Below are positions 28,045-36,860 of a stretch of 64,000 nucleotides of DNA, piece after piece (positions within the stretch are counted from its first letter, which is position 1; each line of letters starts with the position of its first letter). Made by a program: the position numbers and the translations under genes. Source of the DNA: Candidatus Mcinerneyibacteriota bacterium. GTDB lineage: Bacteria > Macinerneyibacteriota > Macinerneyibacteria > Macinerneyibacteriales > DSCS01. The stretch covers positions 1 through 64,000 of the forward strand of contig JAFGWL010000001.1 of assembly GCA_016937175.1 (NCBI GenBank), in the 5' to 3' direction. The notes under the pieces were generated by a model. It was not told where the DNA came from and did not search any database. It saw nothing but the letters and a program-made list of their open reading frames with translations.

Positions 28045-28063
28045 GGGGGCACTGCTTTTTATC

Positions 28064-28717
28064 TTACTCCCGTAAAGATTCCGGCAGAAGGAGGTCATAA
28101 GCCTTGTAGTTTTTCCTTAAAAGATTGTGGCCCATTTTATAGATCCCATATGTGATAAACGGTGCCGCGTAGACATCGATGGCATAGTGGATCTTCATCA
28201 GGAGAACCCCTGAAGCTTCGACGAGGGTGGACATGAGAAAAAAGTAACGCAGATATTTAGTCTTGTCCCTTGTGATCAGATAACAGAGAAAAGGAAAGGC
28301 TGTGTGACCGGAGAAGAAAAGATCGTTATAGATGGGGTCCCACGTTTCATGGATGGCATTGGCCGGGTAAGTCAGAGACGTTGTGGGGAGGATGATGAAT
28401 TTGGAAAAATACATGAGCGTGAAGAGCTTGATATAAAACGGCATCCGCTGGGGTTCCCTGGCGAGGACCCAGGCAGTAAAGACTGCAAATAAAAGGTAGA
28501 TGTAGTTGGAGGCGATAAAATCAAGATTGACGGAAGGAAGAGCATTAAGCAGCTCATCGTTTACCGGGTTGTAGGGGAGTTGTGCCAGGTACCCGGCCAG
28601 AAGTACGTTAAAATAGTAGAGATAGAACCAGAGAAGGACTCCCAGAGAGAGGAGCAGGTCTCCGGCAAAACGGGGGTTACGCAGAAGGGAAAAGATCTTT
28701 TTTGTCCAGTATTTCAT
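28064..28717 (-). CDS. PAP2-like membrane phosphatase/transferase (sphingomyelin-synthase-related C-terminal type)
   Basis: 217 residues with about five or six transmembrane segments. DLFFSGHTAFPF and HYAIDVYAAPFI supply the conserved histidines and aspartate of the PAP2_C / sphingomyelin-synthase-like fold, which acts on lipid phosphates or phospholipid head groups. The usual first PAP2 motif (KxxxxxxRP) is not obvious, which fits this subgroup. It overlaps the parB stop by four bases (ATGA, with GAGGT upstream), so it is read with the parAB operon. Substrate unknown. Confidence 0.75.
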   Translation of the reverse strand: MKYWTKKIFSLLRNPRFAGDLLLSLGVLLWFYLYYFNVLLAGYLAQLPYNPVNDELLNALPSVNLDFIASNYIYLLFAVFTAWVLAREPQRMPFYIKLFTLMYFSKFIILPTTSLTYPANAIHETWDPIYNDLFFSGHTAFPFLCYLITRDKTKYLRYFFLMSTLVEASGVLLMKIHYAIDVYAAPFITYGIYKMGHNLLRKNYKAYDLLLPESLRE

Positions 28718-29586
28718 TCATTTACCTCGATATTGAGCAGGTCCAGGATGCGGGTCAGGTCTTCCTCGGAGTAATATTTGATAGAAAGGGAGCCTCCTGA
28801 GGGGGTATGGGTGATGGAGACCCGTGTTCCGAAATATTCCTGAAGACGGTGTTCCAGGAACTCGATTCCGGGATCCTTCTGGGCAGGGGAGGAAGACTTG
28901 GGGCGGCGGGAGACCTCTTTCTTGGAAGCGGCCATTTTTTCAAGCTCCCGGACACTGAGCCCCTCTTCGGTAACAGCCTTAAGAAGCTTAAGCCGGATGG
29001 AGGAATTTTCAAAAGAGAGGAGGGCCCGGCCGTGGCCGGCGGAGATCTTGTCGTCTTCAATGGCTTTGATGATCTCTGGCTCCAGCTTCAGCAAGCGTAG
29101 GGTGTTGGTGACATAAACCCTGCTCTTAGAGACTACACGGGCCACATCCTGCTGGGTCAATCCGTTTTCCTCTATGAGCCGCTGGTAACCCAGGGCTTCT
29201 TCGATGGGGTTAAGGTCTTCCCGCTGGAGATTTTCGATGAGAGCCATGACAAGCATCTGGCTTTCGTTTGTGATATCCCTGATGATGACGGGGATCTTTT
29301 TATAGCCCAGGCGGAGCATGGCCCGGAAACGTCTTTCTCCGGAAATGATCTCATAGGAGTCTTTCCCGGACCGGCGCACCGTCACAGGCTGGAGCAAGCC
29401 GTTTTCTTTAATGGAATCGGCCAGGGATTGGATCTCCTCCTCGTGGAAGAGGTTTCGGGGCTGGAACCGGTTGGGTTTGACAGCTTCAGCCGGAACTTCC
29501 ACGTAAAGGCTCTCCCCCCCCTCTGAAAAGGGCTCGGAATCGGGGATGAGAGCGCCGAGGCCCTTACCTAACGCTTTCTTTTTCAT
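28714..29586 (-). CDS. parB: Chromosome partitioning protein ParB
   Basis: CTP-dependent DNA clamp that loads on parS and organises the origin. 290 residues starting MKKKALGKGLGALIPD, the classic ParB N-terminus. The CTP-binding box is ISGERRFRAM in the ParB/Srx domain. The helix-turn-helix is NGLTQQDVARVVSKSRVYVTN (spread over about 21 residues). The C-terminal dimerisation region ends in LTRILDLLNIEVNE. I chose the ATG at 29586, preceded by GAGGAGG nine bases upstream. A longer in-frame start overlaps parA further and lacks support. parS sites lie upstream of parA. Confidence 0.95.
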   Translation of the reverse strand: MKKKALGKGLGALIPDSEPFSEGGESLYVEVPAEAVKPNRFQPRNLFHEEEIQSLADSIKENGLLQPVTVRRSGKDSYEIISGERRFRAMLRLGYKKIPVIIRDITNESQMLVMALIENLQREDLNPIEEALGYQRLIEENGLTQQDVARVVSKSRVYVTNTLRLLKLEPEIIKAIEDDKISAGHGRALLSFENSSIRLKLLKAVTEEGLSVRELEKMAASKKEVSRRPKSSSPAQKDPGIEFLEHRLQEYFGTRVSITHTPSGGSLSIKYYSEEDLTRILDLLNIEVNE

Positions 29587-30340
29587 GATGGAGTACCTCC
29601 TCGACAAATTGCATATATGAAGTCGCGCCGGCTGATTTGATATCGTAGAAAATAATGGGAAGTCCGAACGAGGGTGCTTCACTGAGTTTTACGTTGCGGG
29701 GAATGACTGTATTGTAGACCTTCTCCTTGAAATAGGCCCGGATATCATCAACGACTTGCTGAGCCAGATTGATGCGTTTGTCGAACATGGTCAGGAGGAT
29801 CCCCTGGATGTAAAGTTGAGGGTTAAGGTTCTTTTTGATAAGGTTAAACGTATGGACGAGCTGTGCGACTCCTTCCAAAGCATAATATTCGCATTGAATG
29901 GGGATGATCAGTCCTTGAGAAGCCACCAAAGCGTTGATGGTCAGAAGACCCAGAGAGGGCGGAGAATCGATGATAATATAATCATAGTCTTCTTTCAGGG
30001 GCTCCAGGATATTTTTCAGCTGCATCTCACGGGCCATGACACCGACAAGCTCCACCTGAGCGCCGCTCAGATCAGCATGTGAAGGAAGCAGGTCCAAATT
30101 TTTGATCCCTGTCTTCATAATAACATTTTCTACCGCCTCATGCTTGATCAGGACATCGTAGATGGAGACGGCGATGCTCTCCTTGTTGATTCCGATACCG
30201 CTGACGGCATTGGCCTGTGGGTCAACATCGACCAGCAGGACGGATTTCCCGTATACGGCCAGACAGGCGGCCATATTCACCGCTGTGGTCGTTTTTCCCA
30301 CGCCGCCCTTTTGATTGACTATTGAAATGACACGTCCCAT
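29564..30340 (-). CDS. parA: Chromosome partitioning ATPase ParA (Soj)
   Basis: Deviant Walker ATPase that moves ParB-parS complexes. 258 residues. The motif NQKGGVGKTTTAVNMA begins near residue 9. DVDPQANA and IIDSPPSLG (Walker A' and B) are intact. The lack of a long N-terminal DNA-binding domain marks it as the chromosomal type. AGGTGGTGATTT precedes the ATG. It overlaps parB by 23 bases. A parS site 25 bases upstream of the start suggests ParB-mediated autoregulation, as an inference. Confidence 0.95.
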   Translation of the reverse strand: MGRVISIVNQKGGVGKTTTAVNMAACLAVYGKSVLLVDVDPQANAVSGIGINKESIAVSIYDVLIKHEAVENVIMKTGIKNLDLLPSHADLSGAQVELVGVMAREMQLKNILEPLKEDYDYIIIDSPPSLGLLTINALVASQGLIIPIQCEYYALEGVAQLVHTFNLIKKNLNPQLYIQGILLTMFDKRINLAQQVVDDIRAYFKEKVYNTVIPRNVKLSEAPSFGLPIIFYDIKSAGATSYMQFVEEVLHHEKESVR

Positions 30341-30364
30341 AAATCACCACCTGAAAATAAACTA

Positions 30365-30380
30365 TGTTTCACGTGAAACC
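30365..30380. promoter_or_regulatory. parS site 1
   Basis: TGTTTCACGTGAAACC matches the bacterial parS consensus TGTTTCACGTGAAACA at 15 of 16 positions. It sits in the parA leader/promoter. Confidence 0.93.
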
Positions 30381-30439
30381 CCGCGAAATGTATGATAACA
30401 CCCTTTAAAAAGGGGCGCAATGTAAAAGTCTGAAGAAGA

Positions 30440-30455
30440 TGTTTCACGTGAAACA
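30440..30455. promoter_or_regulatory. parS site 2
   Basis: TGTTTCACGTGAAACA is a perfect 16-bp parS palindrome, 75 bases from site 1 and between the thrS terminator and parA. Confidence 0.96.
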
Positions 30456-30461
30456 GTTAAG

Positions 30462-30484
30462 GGGGGGCGGGAAGCCCGCCCCCC
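30462..30484 (-). terminator. GC-rich hairpin after thrS
   Basis: GGGGGGCGGG and CCCGCCCCCC pair perfectly around a three-base loop, directly after the thrS stop in the minus direction. The following sequence is only weakly U-rich (CCTTAACTG). It separates thrS from the parS sites. Confidence 0.7.
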
Positions 30485-30487
30485 TGG

Positions 30488-32404
30488 TCAACGTTTAAGT
30501 CGGATATCGTCTAGGACGAGGCGGGTGAAGTCATCGAGAGTGAAAGATCCCAGGTCTTCTCCCGTGCGGGATCTGACAGAGACAGTCTTCTCTTCTTCTT
30601 CTTTGTCTCCTATAATGAGCATGTAGGGGACTTTCTCGGTGACCTGGGCGTCACGGATCTTTTTCCCCACTTTTTCGTTTCTGGAGTCGATATCGGCATA
30701 GACCCCTGAATTTGAGAGCGCATCTTTTATCCGGCCGGCGTAATCAAGGTGGCGGTCGGCAATGGGGAGGATCTTGGCGTGAACGGGGAGAAGCCATGCG
30801 GGAAAGGCGCCTGCATAGTGCTCTATGAGAACCCCGAAAAACCGTTCCAGGGAACCCATGAGCGCCCGGTGGATCATAATAGGGCGATGAGGCTCTCCGT
30901 CATCTCCGATGTAGTGGATGTCAAATCGCTGAGGAAGATTGAAGTCTACCTGGATCGTGGTACATTGCCAGCTTCTGTTCAGGGAGTCGCGGATCTTGAT
31001 ATCGATCTTGGGGCCGTAAAAGACTCCTTCGCCGGGATCGACGGTATAGTCCAGCCCGGTATCTTTCAAAGCTTCTTCCAGGGCGCGTGTGGCAATATCC
31101 CACTGTTCAAGCTCGCCTACATACTTTTCAGGGCGAGTGGAGAGGTAGACATCGAATTTTTCAAAACCGAAGACATGGAGGACTCTCTTTGTAAAAGCGA
31201 TAAGGTCCATGATCTCCTGGTGCAGCTGGTCGGGACGGCAGAAGATGTGAGCATCATCCTGAGTAAAACCCCGGACGCGCATGAGGCCGTGCAGTACCCC
31301 GGAGCGTTCGTAGCGGTAGACCGTTCCGAATTCCGCAGTCTTTACAGGGAGGTCGCGATAACTCCGTGTCTCGTTTTTAAAGATAAGGACATGGAAGGGG
31401 CAGTTCATGGGTTTGAGAAGATACTCTTCCTCGTCGATAGTGATGGGTGAAAACATGTTTTCCCGGTAGAAGTTCCAATGCCCCGATGTCTTCCAGAGGT
31501 CGGACTTTGAGATGTGGGGTGTGTTGACGATGGAATAGCCGGCGCGGATGAGTTCATCGATGAGGTAGTCTTCGAGTTTTCTGCGGATAAAGGCGCCCTT
31601 GGGAAGCCAATAGACGAGTCCGGGGCCGAAATCGGGTTCTATATGGAACAAGCCCATCTGTTTTCCCAGTTTTCTGTGGTCTCTCATCCTGGCCTCTTCC
31701 ATAGCCCTGATGTGGTCGTCAAGGGCTTCTCCGGAGAAGAAAGCTGTACCGTAGATCCTTTGCAGCATCTTGTTTTTCTCATCTCCCCGCCAATATGCTC
31801 CTGCTACAGAGAGGAGCCTGAAATGTTTTACACGCCCCGTTGCAGGAAGATGAGGGCCGCGGCAGAGGTCTGAAAAATCCCCTTGTTCGTAGAGTGAAAT
31901 GGGTTCTTCGGGGGGAATGTCCCGTAGAAGTTCTTCTTTATAGGGTTCCTTTTTTTCGTGGAAATAATCCTGGGCCTCCCGGGCAGAGAGGGTCCTTCGC
32001 GTAATAGGGATGTTCTCTTTGATTATATTCCGCATTTCCTTTTCTATGGTGGCCAGATCCTCATCGGAAAAGGTATGGTCAAGGTCGAAGTCATAATAAA
32101 AGCCGTTGTCGATAGCCGGGCCGATGGCCACGGCAACAGGAGAAAAAAGCCTTTTAACGGCCTGAGCCATGATATGAGCCGTGGTGTGACGCAGGACTTC
32201 CAGGGCCTCGGGATCTTTTTCTGTGACGATCCGTAAGGAGGTGTCCCGGGTAAGAGCTGTGGATAAGTCGACCATTTTACCGTCGGATACACCGCACACG
32301 GCTATCTTGGCCAGGCTGCGGCTGATCTGTCCCGCTGCATCGAGGACGGTGGCCCCGTTTTCGACTTCAAGGATGCCTCCGTCGGGAAGTGTTAGTTTGA
32401 TCAT
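30488..32404 (-). CDS. thrS: Threonyl-tRNA synthetase
   Basis: Charges tRNA-Thr. 638 residues with the full bacterial layout: N-terminal TGS domain (about 1-60), editing domain with HTTAHIMAQAVKRLF, class II catalytic core with zinc-binding Cys in MNCPFHVLIF and the motif RYERSGVLHGLMRVRGFTQD, and the C-terminal anticodon-binding domain. AAAGGAG lies six bases before the ATG. No upstream T-box is possible in the short gap to the preceding gene. The gene is probably read with the Lrp regulator and secreted protein upstream of it. Confidence 0.97.
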   Translation of the reverse strand: MIKLTLPDGGILEVENGATVLDAAGQISRSLAKIAVCGVSDGKMVDLSTALTRDTSLRIVTEKDPEALEVLRHTTAHIMAQAVKRLFSPVAVAIGPAIDNGFYYDFDLDHTFSDEDLATIEKEMRNIIKENIPITRRTLSAREAQDYFHEKKEPYKEELLRDIPPEEPISLYEQGDFSDLCRGPHLPATGRVKHFRLLSVAGAYWRGDEKNKMLQRIYGTAFFSGEALDDHIRAMEEARMRDHRKLGKQMGLFHIEPDFGPGLVYWLPKGAFIRRKLEDYLIDELIRAGYSIVNTPHISKSDLWKTSGHWNFYRENMFSPITIDEEEYLLKPMNCPFHVLIFKNETRSYRDLPVKTAEFGTVYRYERSGVLHGLMRVRGFTQDDAHIFCRPDQLHQEIMDLIAFTKRVLHVFGFEKFDVYLSTRPEKYVGELEQWDIATRALEEALKDTGLDYTVDPGEGVFYGPKIDIKIRDSLNRSWQCTTIQVDFNLPQRFDIHYIGDDGEPHRPIMIHRALMGSLERFFGVLIEHYAGAFPAWLLPVHAKILPIADRHLDYAGRIKDALSNSGVYADIDSRNEKVGKKIRDAQVTEKVPYMLIIGDKEEEEKTVSVRSRTGEDLGSFTLDDFTRLVLDDIRLKR

Positions 32405-32421
32405 AATTAGCTCCTTTCAAT

Positions 32422-33402
32422 TCATGGATAGACGAGGTCCTGCAGGCGGACTTCCACGATGAAGGCCTGCTGCTTTTTATCCTGGAAACTGTGCCGGTAG
32501 ATATAGAGGCTGCCGTCGTTGTAGTAACCGTATCCCAGGGGGTAGCGGATTTTCGCGTAGGGGGCCTTGTCGTTGAGTCGGATGAGTTCCAATGTCCCTC
32601 CTCCGTTGACACTCCAATAGGTGACAAACAGGTAGGGGCCAACCTGCCCCAGGTCATAGACGACCCCGTTTTTCTGGATAGAGTTCTTTTTATAAGAAGC
32701 CGTAATGGGTTCTGATGTTTCAAACGTCTTTGTCCGGCGTCCTTTGATTTGATAAAGGGTGGAGTCATATTGAAAAGTATAAAGGAGGTTCCCTTCAGTA
32801 TCACGGCCAAAAAGGATATTGCCGGGAATCGGCGGCGAAGAAGTAAAGGCCACTTCGCCCGGACTGCCCAAATGTGTGCAACGCAAGAGCGAAAAGTCAC
32901 CGTCAATGGTGGAGCCGAAGACCCAGAGGTCCTTGCCCAGTATAAAAAGATTCAAAATCTGGCGGATACCCGGAACATAGGAGGTCCCTTCGTAATGGAA
33001 AGAGTCCTCTTTGAATTGAAATCTGGTGATGCGGTTTCCCTGATCGGCGAACCAGAAAGCAGAACCGCTGGTCGTAAAAAGAGAGAGCCGGGATAATTGT
33101 CCCTCTTCCTGTCCCCGGATAAAATAGTAATATTGCTTTTGAGACATGTTCTCTTTGTCGAAAAAGATCAGGGCGTTCTGATCGGGGGATACGAAGATAT
33201 GGTGTCCCTGAAACAGCCCTTTGTATTCGAGTTTGGGATGATCCTCACCGGAAGGGAGGGGGTGGATGGATAAAAAGGGCGTGATATCCGGTTGGTAGAT
33301 CGCTCCCTTTTTTCCTCCCCCGAAAAGGTGAGGGGGAAAAGAGAAAAGGAAGAAAACGATTAGGAGAGCAAAACAAGTCTTATTCTTCGACGGAGATGTC
33401 AT
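32422..33402 (-). CDS. Secreted protein of unknown function, possible beta-propeller
   Basis: 326 residues. A signal peptide (about 1-29, with the hydrophobic core CFALLIVFFLFSFPPHLF) is followed by a beta-rich body with repeats of the pattern aromatic-D-x-x-G (HIFVSPDQNALIFFDKE, AFWFADQGNRITRF, LFGRDTEGNLLYTF). These resemble irregular propeller blades but match no family I can name. I chose the ATG at 33402 because GGAGGA lies eight bases upstream. The start overlaps the Lrp gene by 23 bases. thrS follows within 17 bases. Confidence 0.72.
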   Translation of the reverse strand: MTSPSKNKTCFALLIVFFLFSFPPHLFGGGKKGAIYQPDITPFLSIHPLPSGEDHPKLEYKGLFQGHHIFVSPDQNALIFFDKENMSQKQYYYFIRGQEEGQLSRLSLFTTSGSAFWFADQGNRITRFQFKEDSFHYEGTSYVPGIRQILNLFILGKDLWVFGSTIDGDFSLLRCTHLGSPGEVAFTSSPPIPGNILFGRDTEGNLLYTFQYDSTLYQIKGRRTKTFETSEPITASYKKNSIQKNGVVYDLGQVGPYLFVTYWSVNGGGTLELIRLNDKAPYAKIRYPLGYGYYNDGSLYIYRHSFQDKKQQAFIVEVRLQDLVYP

Positions 33403-33844
33403 AACCCATATCCTCCTCTGTGGATAGAACGATAAAGGTCTCCACATTGCGGATAGACGGAATGATAAAAGAGATCCTTTTCATGAGAAACTCTTCGAGT
33501 GCTGTGATCGAGTCCATGGAGACATTAAGGATGAAATCGTATTTGCCTGTGGTAAAGTAATAGGACCGTATCTCTTTGCAGGAAATAATGGCGTCTCTGA
33601 TCTTGTCCAAAGACTCCATGTTTTTTCGGTCGATGGTGATAGCCATAATAGCCGTGATCTTCTTCCCCAGTTTTTCCGGGTCGAGGATCGCTTTATACCC
33701 TTTGATAAAACCATTGTTTTCAAGCTTTTTGATCCGCTCCAGAACGGCGGGGGTAGAAAGGCCGATACGTTCGGCGATGGCTTTGTTGGTGATGCGCCCG
33801 TTGAGTTGCAGGATATTCAGGATCTGTCTGTCGATTCGGTCCAT
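33380..33844 (-). CDS. Lrp/AsnC-family transcriptional regulator
   Basis: 154 residues. The N-terminal helix-turn-helix (about 4-50) reads NGRITNKAIAERIGLSTPAV. The C-terminal RAM ligand-binding domain (about 65-145) includes GKYDFILNVSMDS. Members usually respond to amino acids and form octamers. No target is apparent, although pruA is elsewhere in the window. GGGAGG precedes the ATG and the gene starts 15 bases after the WbpE-like gene. Confidence 0.92.
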   Translation of the reverse strand: MDRIDRQILNILQLNGRITNKAIAERIGLSTPAVLERIKKLENNGFIKGYKAILDPEKLGKKITAIMAITIDRKNMESLDKIRDAIISCKEIRSYYFTTGKYDFILNVSMDSITALEEFLMKRISFIIPSIRNVETFIVLSTEEDMGYDISVEE

Positions 33845-33859
33845 AGAAAACCTCCCGGT

Positions 33860-34972
33860 TTAACCTAATGTGTTGAAAAACGTACGGATAGCCTCGATAA
33901 CGGCTTCCGTCTCTTCCCCTGTCATGTCGGGAAAGATAGGGAGGGCCAGGATCGACCGGGCTGTTTGCTCTGCTACAGGAAAGTCACCCTCGCTGTACCC
34001 CAGGAAAGAAAAACACTCCTGAAGATGAAGCGGAAGAGGGTAATAGATCGCATTGCCGATTTCTTTTTCATCCAGATAACTCTTTAAATCATCACGATAT
34101 GACGTTATAAGAGAGTAAACATAATATACTGGATCGCATTCAGGCTTAATCACAGGTAAACGTATTTCCTGAATGTTATTCAGGCCTGTATTATAGGAAG
34201 ATGCAATTGCAGCACGAGCCTGTATATCCTCGTCGATGGTCTGGAGTTTAACGCGGAGGACTGCGGCCTGCAGGGTGTCGAGACGGCTGTTATATCCGAC
34301 TTCGCTATGAAAATAACGCCGGGATTCCCCGTGGCGACGCAAAGACCGTAAACGCTGTGCCAGTTCTTCCGAATGTGTGACGGCCATCCCTGCATCACCA
34401 TAAGCCCCCAGGGTTTTAGTGGGATAGAAGGAAAAGATCCCGATGTCTCCCAGGGTCCCGGCTTTCCGGCTCCGGTAGGACATGCCGAAGGCTTCGGCTG
34501 CGTCTTCCAGCAGAGCCAACCCGTTTTGCTCGGCCAAAGAGAGAAGAGGTCCCATTTCGGCAGTCTGGGTAAAGAGGTGAACGGGAAGGATTGCCTTTGT
34601 CTTGGGAGAGATCTTCTCCGCAGCACGGACGGGATCAAGATTAAAAGTCTCTGGGTCGATATCTGCGAAGACAGGGACTGCTCCCAGGCGTGTAATGGCG
34701 CTGACAGAAGCAAAAAAGGTAAAGGGGGAGGTGATCACTTCATCCCCCGGGCCGACTCCCAACGCATGGAGTCCCAGGAGAAGGGCATCAGATCCGCTGG
34801 CCAGGCCTACAGCATAAGGGACGTCAAGGTAGGCCTCGACCTCTTCTTCAAGAGCTGAGACATCGCGCCCCAGAATATAATCACCACGGAGGAGGACCTC
34901 TTCCATAGCTTTATCAAAAAGGCCTTTTTTTCTTTGGTATTCACGGACACCGGTAAAAAAGGGAACAGCCAT
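33860..34972 (-). CDS. DegT/DnrJ/EryC1-family PLP sugar aminotransferase (WbpE-like)
   Basis: 370 residues. Aspartate-aminotransferase-fold enzyme that transfers an amino group to a keto nucleotide sugar. The PLP lysine is in FSFYPTKTLGAYGDAG, ALLEDAAEAFG supplies the ring-contacting Asp, and ASGSDALLL binds phosphate. These match the WbpE/WlbC group acting on UDP-3-keto-GlcNAcA. The start at 34972 (second ATG) has AGAAAGG six bases upstream; the first ATG at 34978 abuts it. It lies 14 bases after the Gfo/Idh/MocA gene, the usual partner that generates and recycles the keto substrate. Confidence 0.88.
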   Translation of the reverse strand: MAVPFFTGVREYQRKKGLFDKAMEEVLLRGDYILGRDVSALEEEVEAYLDVPYAVGLASGSDALLLGLHALGVGPGDEVITSPFTFFASVSAITRLGAVPVFADIDPETFNLDPVRAAEKISPKTKAILPVHLFTQTAEMGPLLSLAEQNGLALLEDAAEAFGMSYRSRKAGTLGDIGIFSFYPTKTLGAYGDAGMAVTHSEELAQRLRSLRRHGESRRYFHSEVGYNSRLDTLQAAVLRVKLQTIDEDIQARAAIASSYNTGLNNIQEIRLPVIKPECDPVYYVYSLITSYRDDLKSYLDEKEIGNAIYYPLPLHLQECFSFLGYSEGDFPVAEQTARSILALPIFPDMTGEETEAVIEAIRTFFNTLG

Positions 34973-34986
34973 AGTCATCCTTTCTT

Positions 34987-36024
34987 TTAACGGGGGTAGT
35001 TCAGGGGGAGGCTTATCATGCGGTTTTCCATATTGCTCTGGTAGATGGCCAGTATCAGTTCCAGGCTTTTTTTGCCTGACCGTCCGTCTGTAGAAGGCGC
35101 TGCCTCTCCGTTCAGGACTTGGAGGACGTTTTTATAGTATTGAAGATGTCCGAATCCGTAGACATTGGGCGGGGTGTAGTTGGATTCGCAGATGGCCTTG
35201 TCTTCAGGTTGTGAATCGGCGAATTCCCATTTTTCTACATTGTTCAAGGCCATTCCCCCGATCCGGACCGTCCCCTTCTCTCCGATAACGGTGAGAGACC
35301 CTTCCAGGTTGTTTGGATAGGTCAGCATAGTGACCTGGATGACACCCATGGCTCCACTGCGAAATCTCAGAAGAGCTGCTCCAGTGTCTTCGGCTTCTAT
35401 CTTCCGGGCTAATGTGGCCGTCTGTCCCATGACGCTTTCTACAGGCCCCCCGATCCATTGGATGAGGTCCACGTAGTGGCTGGCCTGGTTCATAAAGCAG
35501 CCGCCGTCGAACTCCCATGTGCCCCGCCAGGGAGCCATATCGTAGTAATCCTGAGGACGGGTCCAGAAGACGGTTGTGTTAAGGAAGTAGATCTTTCCGA
35601 ACCGGCCTTCATCCACGGCCTTTTTCAGCCCGGCGACGCCGGGATTGAGACGGTTTTGCTTCACTACGAAGAGATGGACGCCATGATGGTCGCAAGTCCG
35701 GATAAGAGCTTCGGCATCCTCGAGCCGGACGGCCATAGGTTTCTCGCTGAGAACATGAATCCCTCTTTTGGCTGCTTCTATTCCCATAGCCGGATGGAGG
35801 CCTGAAGGGGTGCAGATGCTGACCAGGTCCATGGGGACTTTATCAAGCATCTCCCTGTAATCTTTATAAAAAGGGACCCCGAAAGCTTGCGCTGCATTAC
35901 TTGCCCTCTCTTCGACGATATCGCAGACAGCTGTCAGCTGGACAGCGTCTCCCAGGTTTTTCAAGGTTTCAAAATGATTTTTACTGATCCGGCCACAGCC
36001 GATTAGTCCGATCTTGATGGTCAT
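34987..36024 (-). CDS. Gfo/Idh/MocA oxidoreductase (WbpB/WlbA-like)
   Basis: 345 residues. NAD-dependent oxidation of the 3-hydroxyl of a UDP-N-acetylhexosaminuronate. The Rossmann motif is GLIGCGRISKNH. EKPMA carries the catalytic Lys. KQNRLNP, NQASHYVDLIQWIGGP and YGFGHLQYYKNVL are typical of WbpB/WlbA. The start is the ATG at 36024, six bases after AAGGAGG; the ATG at 36030 abuts it. A promoter lies just upstream. With the aminotransferase it forms a two-gene unit for making a 3-amino sugar acid. Confidence 0.9.
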   Translation of the reverse strand: MTIKIGLIGCGRISKNHFETLKNLGDAVQLTAVCDIVEERASNAAQAFGVPFYKDYREMLDKVPMDLVSICTPSGLHPAMGIEAAKRGIHVLSEKPMAVRLEDAEALIRTCDHHGVHLFVVKQNRLNPGVAGLKKAVDEGRFGKIYFLNTTVFWTRPQDYYDMAPWRGTWEFDGGCFMNQASHYVDLIQWIGGPVESVMGQTATLARKIEAEDTGAALLRFRSGAMGVIQVTMLTYPNNLEGSLTVIGEKGTVRIGGMALNNVEKWEFADSQPEDKAICESNYTPPNVYGFGHLQYYKNVLQVLNGEAAPSTDGRSGKKSLELILAIYQSNMENRMISLPLNYPR

Positions 36025-36043
36025 GGTCATCCTCCTTAGTTGA

Positions 36044-36071
36044 ACTATAATAGGATTATCACATTTTGCAA
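36044..36071 (-). promoter_or_regulatory. Promoter of the WbpB/WbpE-like operon
   Basis: Minus strand: TTGCAA (36071-36066), 16-base spacer, TATAGT (36049-36044). A 5'-UTR of about 15-20 bases contains AAGGAGG. Confidence 0.65.
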
Positions 36072-36119
36072 GGGAAAGTTAATATGATTAGGAATGCAGG
36101 TGCAGTTTCCTAATAAATA

Positions 36120-36860
36120 TCAGTTGTTTTGGAGCTTCTCCGGATGAGCAGTGCGTTTCTTCAAGGCAAGGAAGACCTGGTTGAGATACGACCATTCCCG
36201 AAGGGAGAGGGGCCATTTCTGAATGGTATTCCGTAAAAGAGTCCTGTTTTTATCGGCGGTGATCTCCTTTTGGAAAAGATGGGAAGAGATCAGGGAAAAA
36301 AGGTTTTCAAAGAGTTCTTCTTTTTTGAGGGCATCTGCCCCGTTCTTTTTTGAGGAAGGAGCCGCAGAAGAGGGAGATGTCAGCGGGGAAAGGGAGAAGG
36401 CCGTGAGAAGAACGGCATGGGCAAGGTTCAGGGAAGGGTAAGCCGGGGACGTAGGAATAGAGACGGTCGCCGAGATATAGCGTAGCTCCTCATTGTTGAG
36501 CCCGTTTGTCTCATTTCCGAAAAGAAGTCCGGCACGTGTCTCCGGAGCTTCGTTCAGAGAAGAGGCAAGTTCTGGCAGCGAGATTTGCGGATACTCTTTC
36601 CGGGGACGCGCAGTGAGAGCATAGATATGGTCTACTTCAGCAGCAAACTCTTCAAGGGAGCGGCCTGTAATGAGCCGGTGAAGGGCATTTTTTGTCCCGG
36701 CAGCCATCTTTCCGACAATCTCTTCATCATAATGGAGAGGATCGATGACCCAGAGGCGGCGGAATCCCATATTAGAGAGCGCGCGGAAGGATGAGCCGAT
36801 ATTTCCCGAGTCAAAAGTCCGTATCAGGGCAAATTGGATCCGGTCAGATCGCATGGTCAT
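36120..36860 (-). CDS. SpoU/TrmH-superfamily RNA 2'-O-methyltransferase (TrmJ-like)
   Basis: 246 residues of the knotted SPOUT fold. FALIRTFDSGNIGSSFRALSNMGF carries motif 1 (R and N-x-G). LLFGNETNGLNNEEL is motif 2, and SIPTSPAYPSLNLAHAVLL is motif 3 of the SAM-binding knot. TrmJ enzymes methylate tRNA position 32; the exact target here is unproven. The C-terminal extension of about 80 residues is helical. The start at 36860 has AAAGGA five bases upstream and overlaps the zinc-ribbon gene by 17 bases. Confidence 0.88.
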   Translation of the reverse strand: MTMRSDRIQFALIRTFDSGNIGSSFRALSNMGFRRLWVIDPLHYDEEIVGKMAAGTKNALHRLITGRSLEEFAAEVDHIYALTARPRKEYPQISLPELASSLNEAPETRAGLLFGNETNGLNNEELRYISATVSIPTSPAYPSLNLAHAVLLTAFSLSPLTSPSSAAPSSKKNGADALKKEELFENLFSLISSHLFQKEITADKNRTLLRNTIQKWPLSLREWSYLNQVFLALKKRTAHPEKLQNN

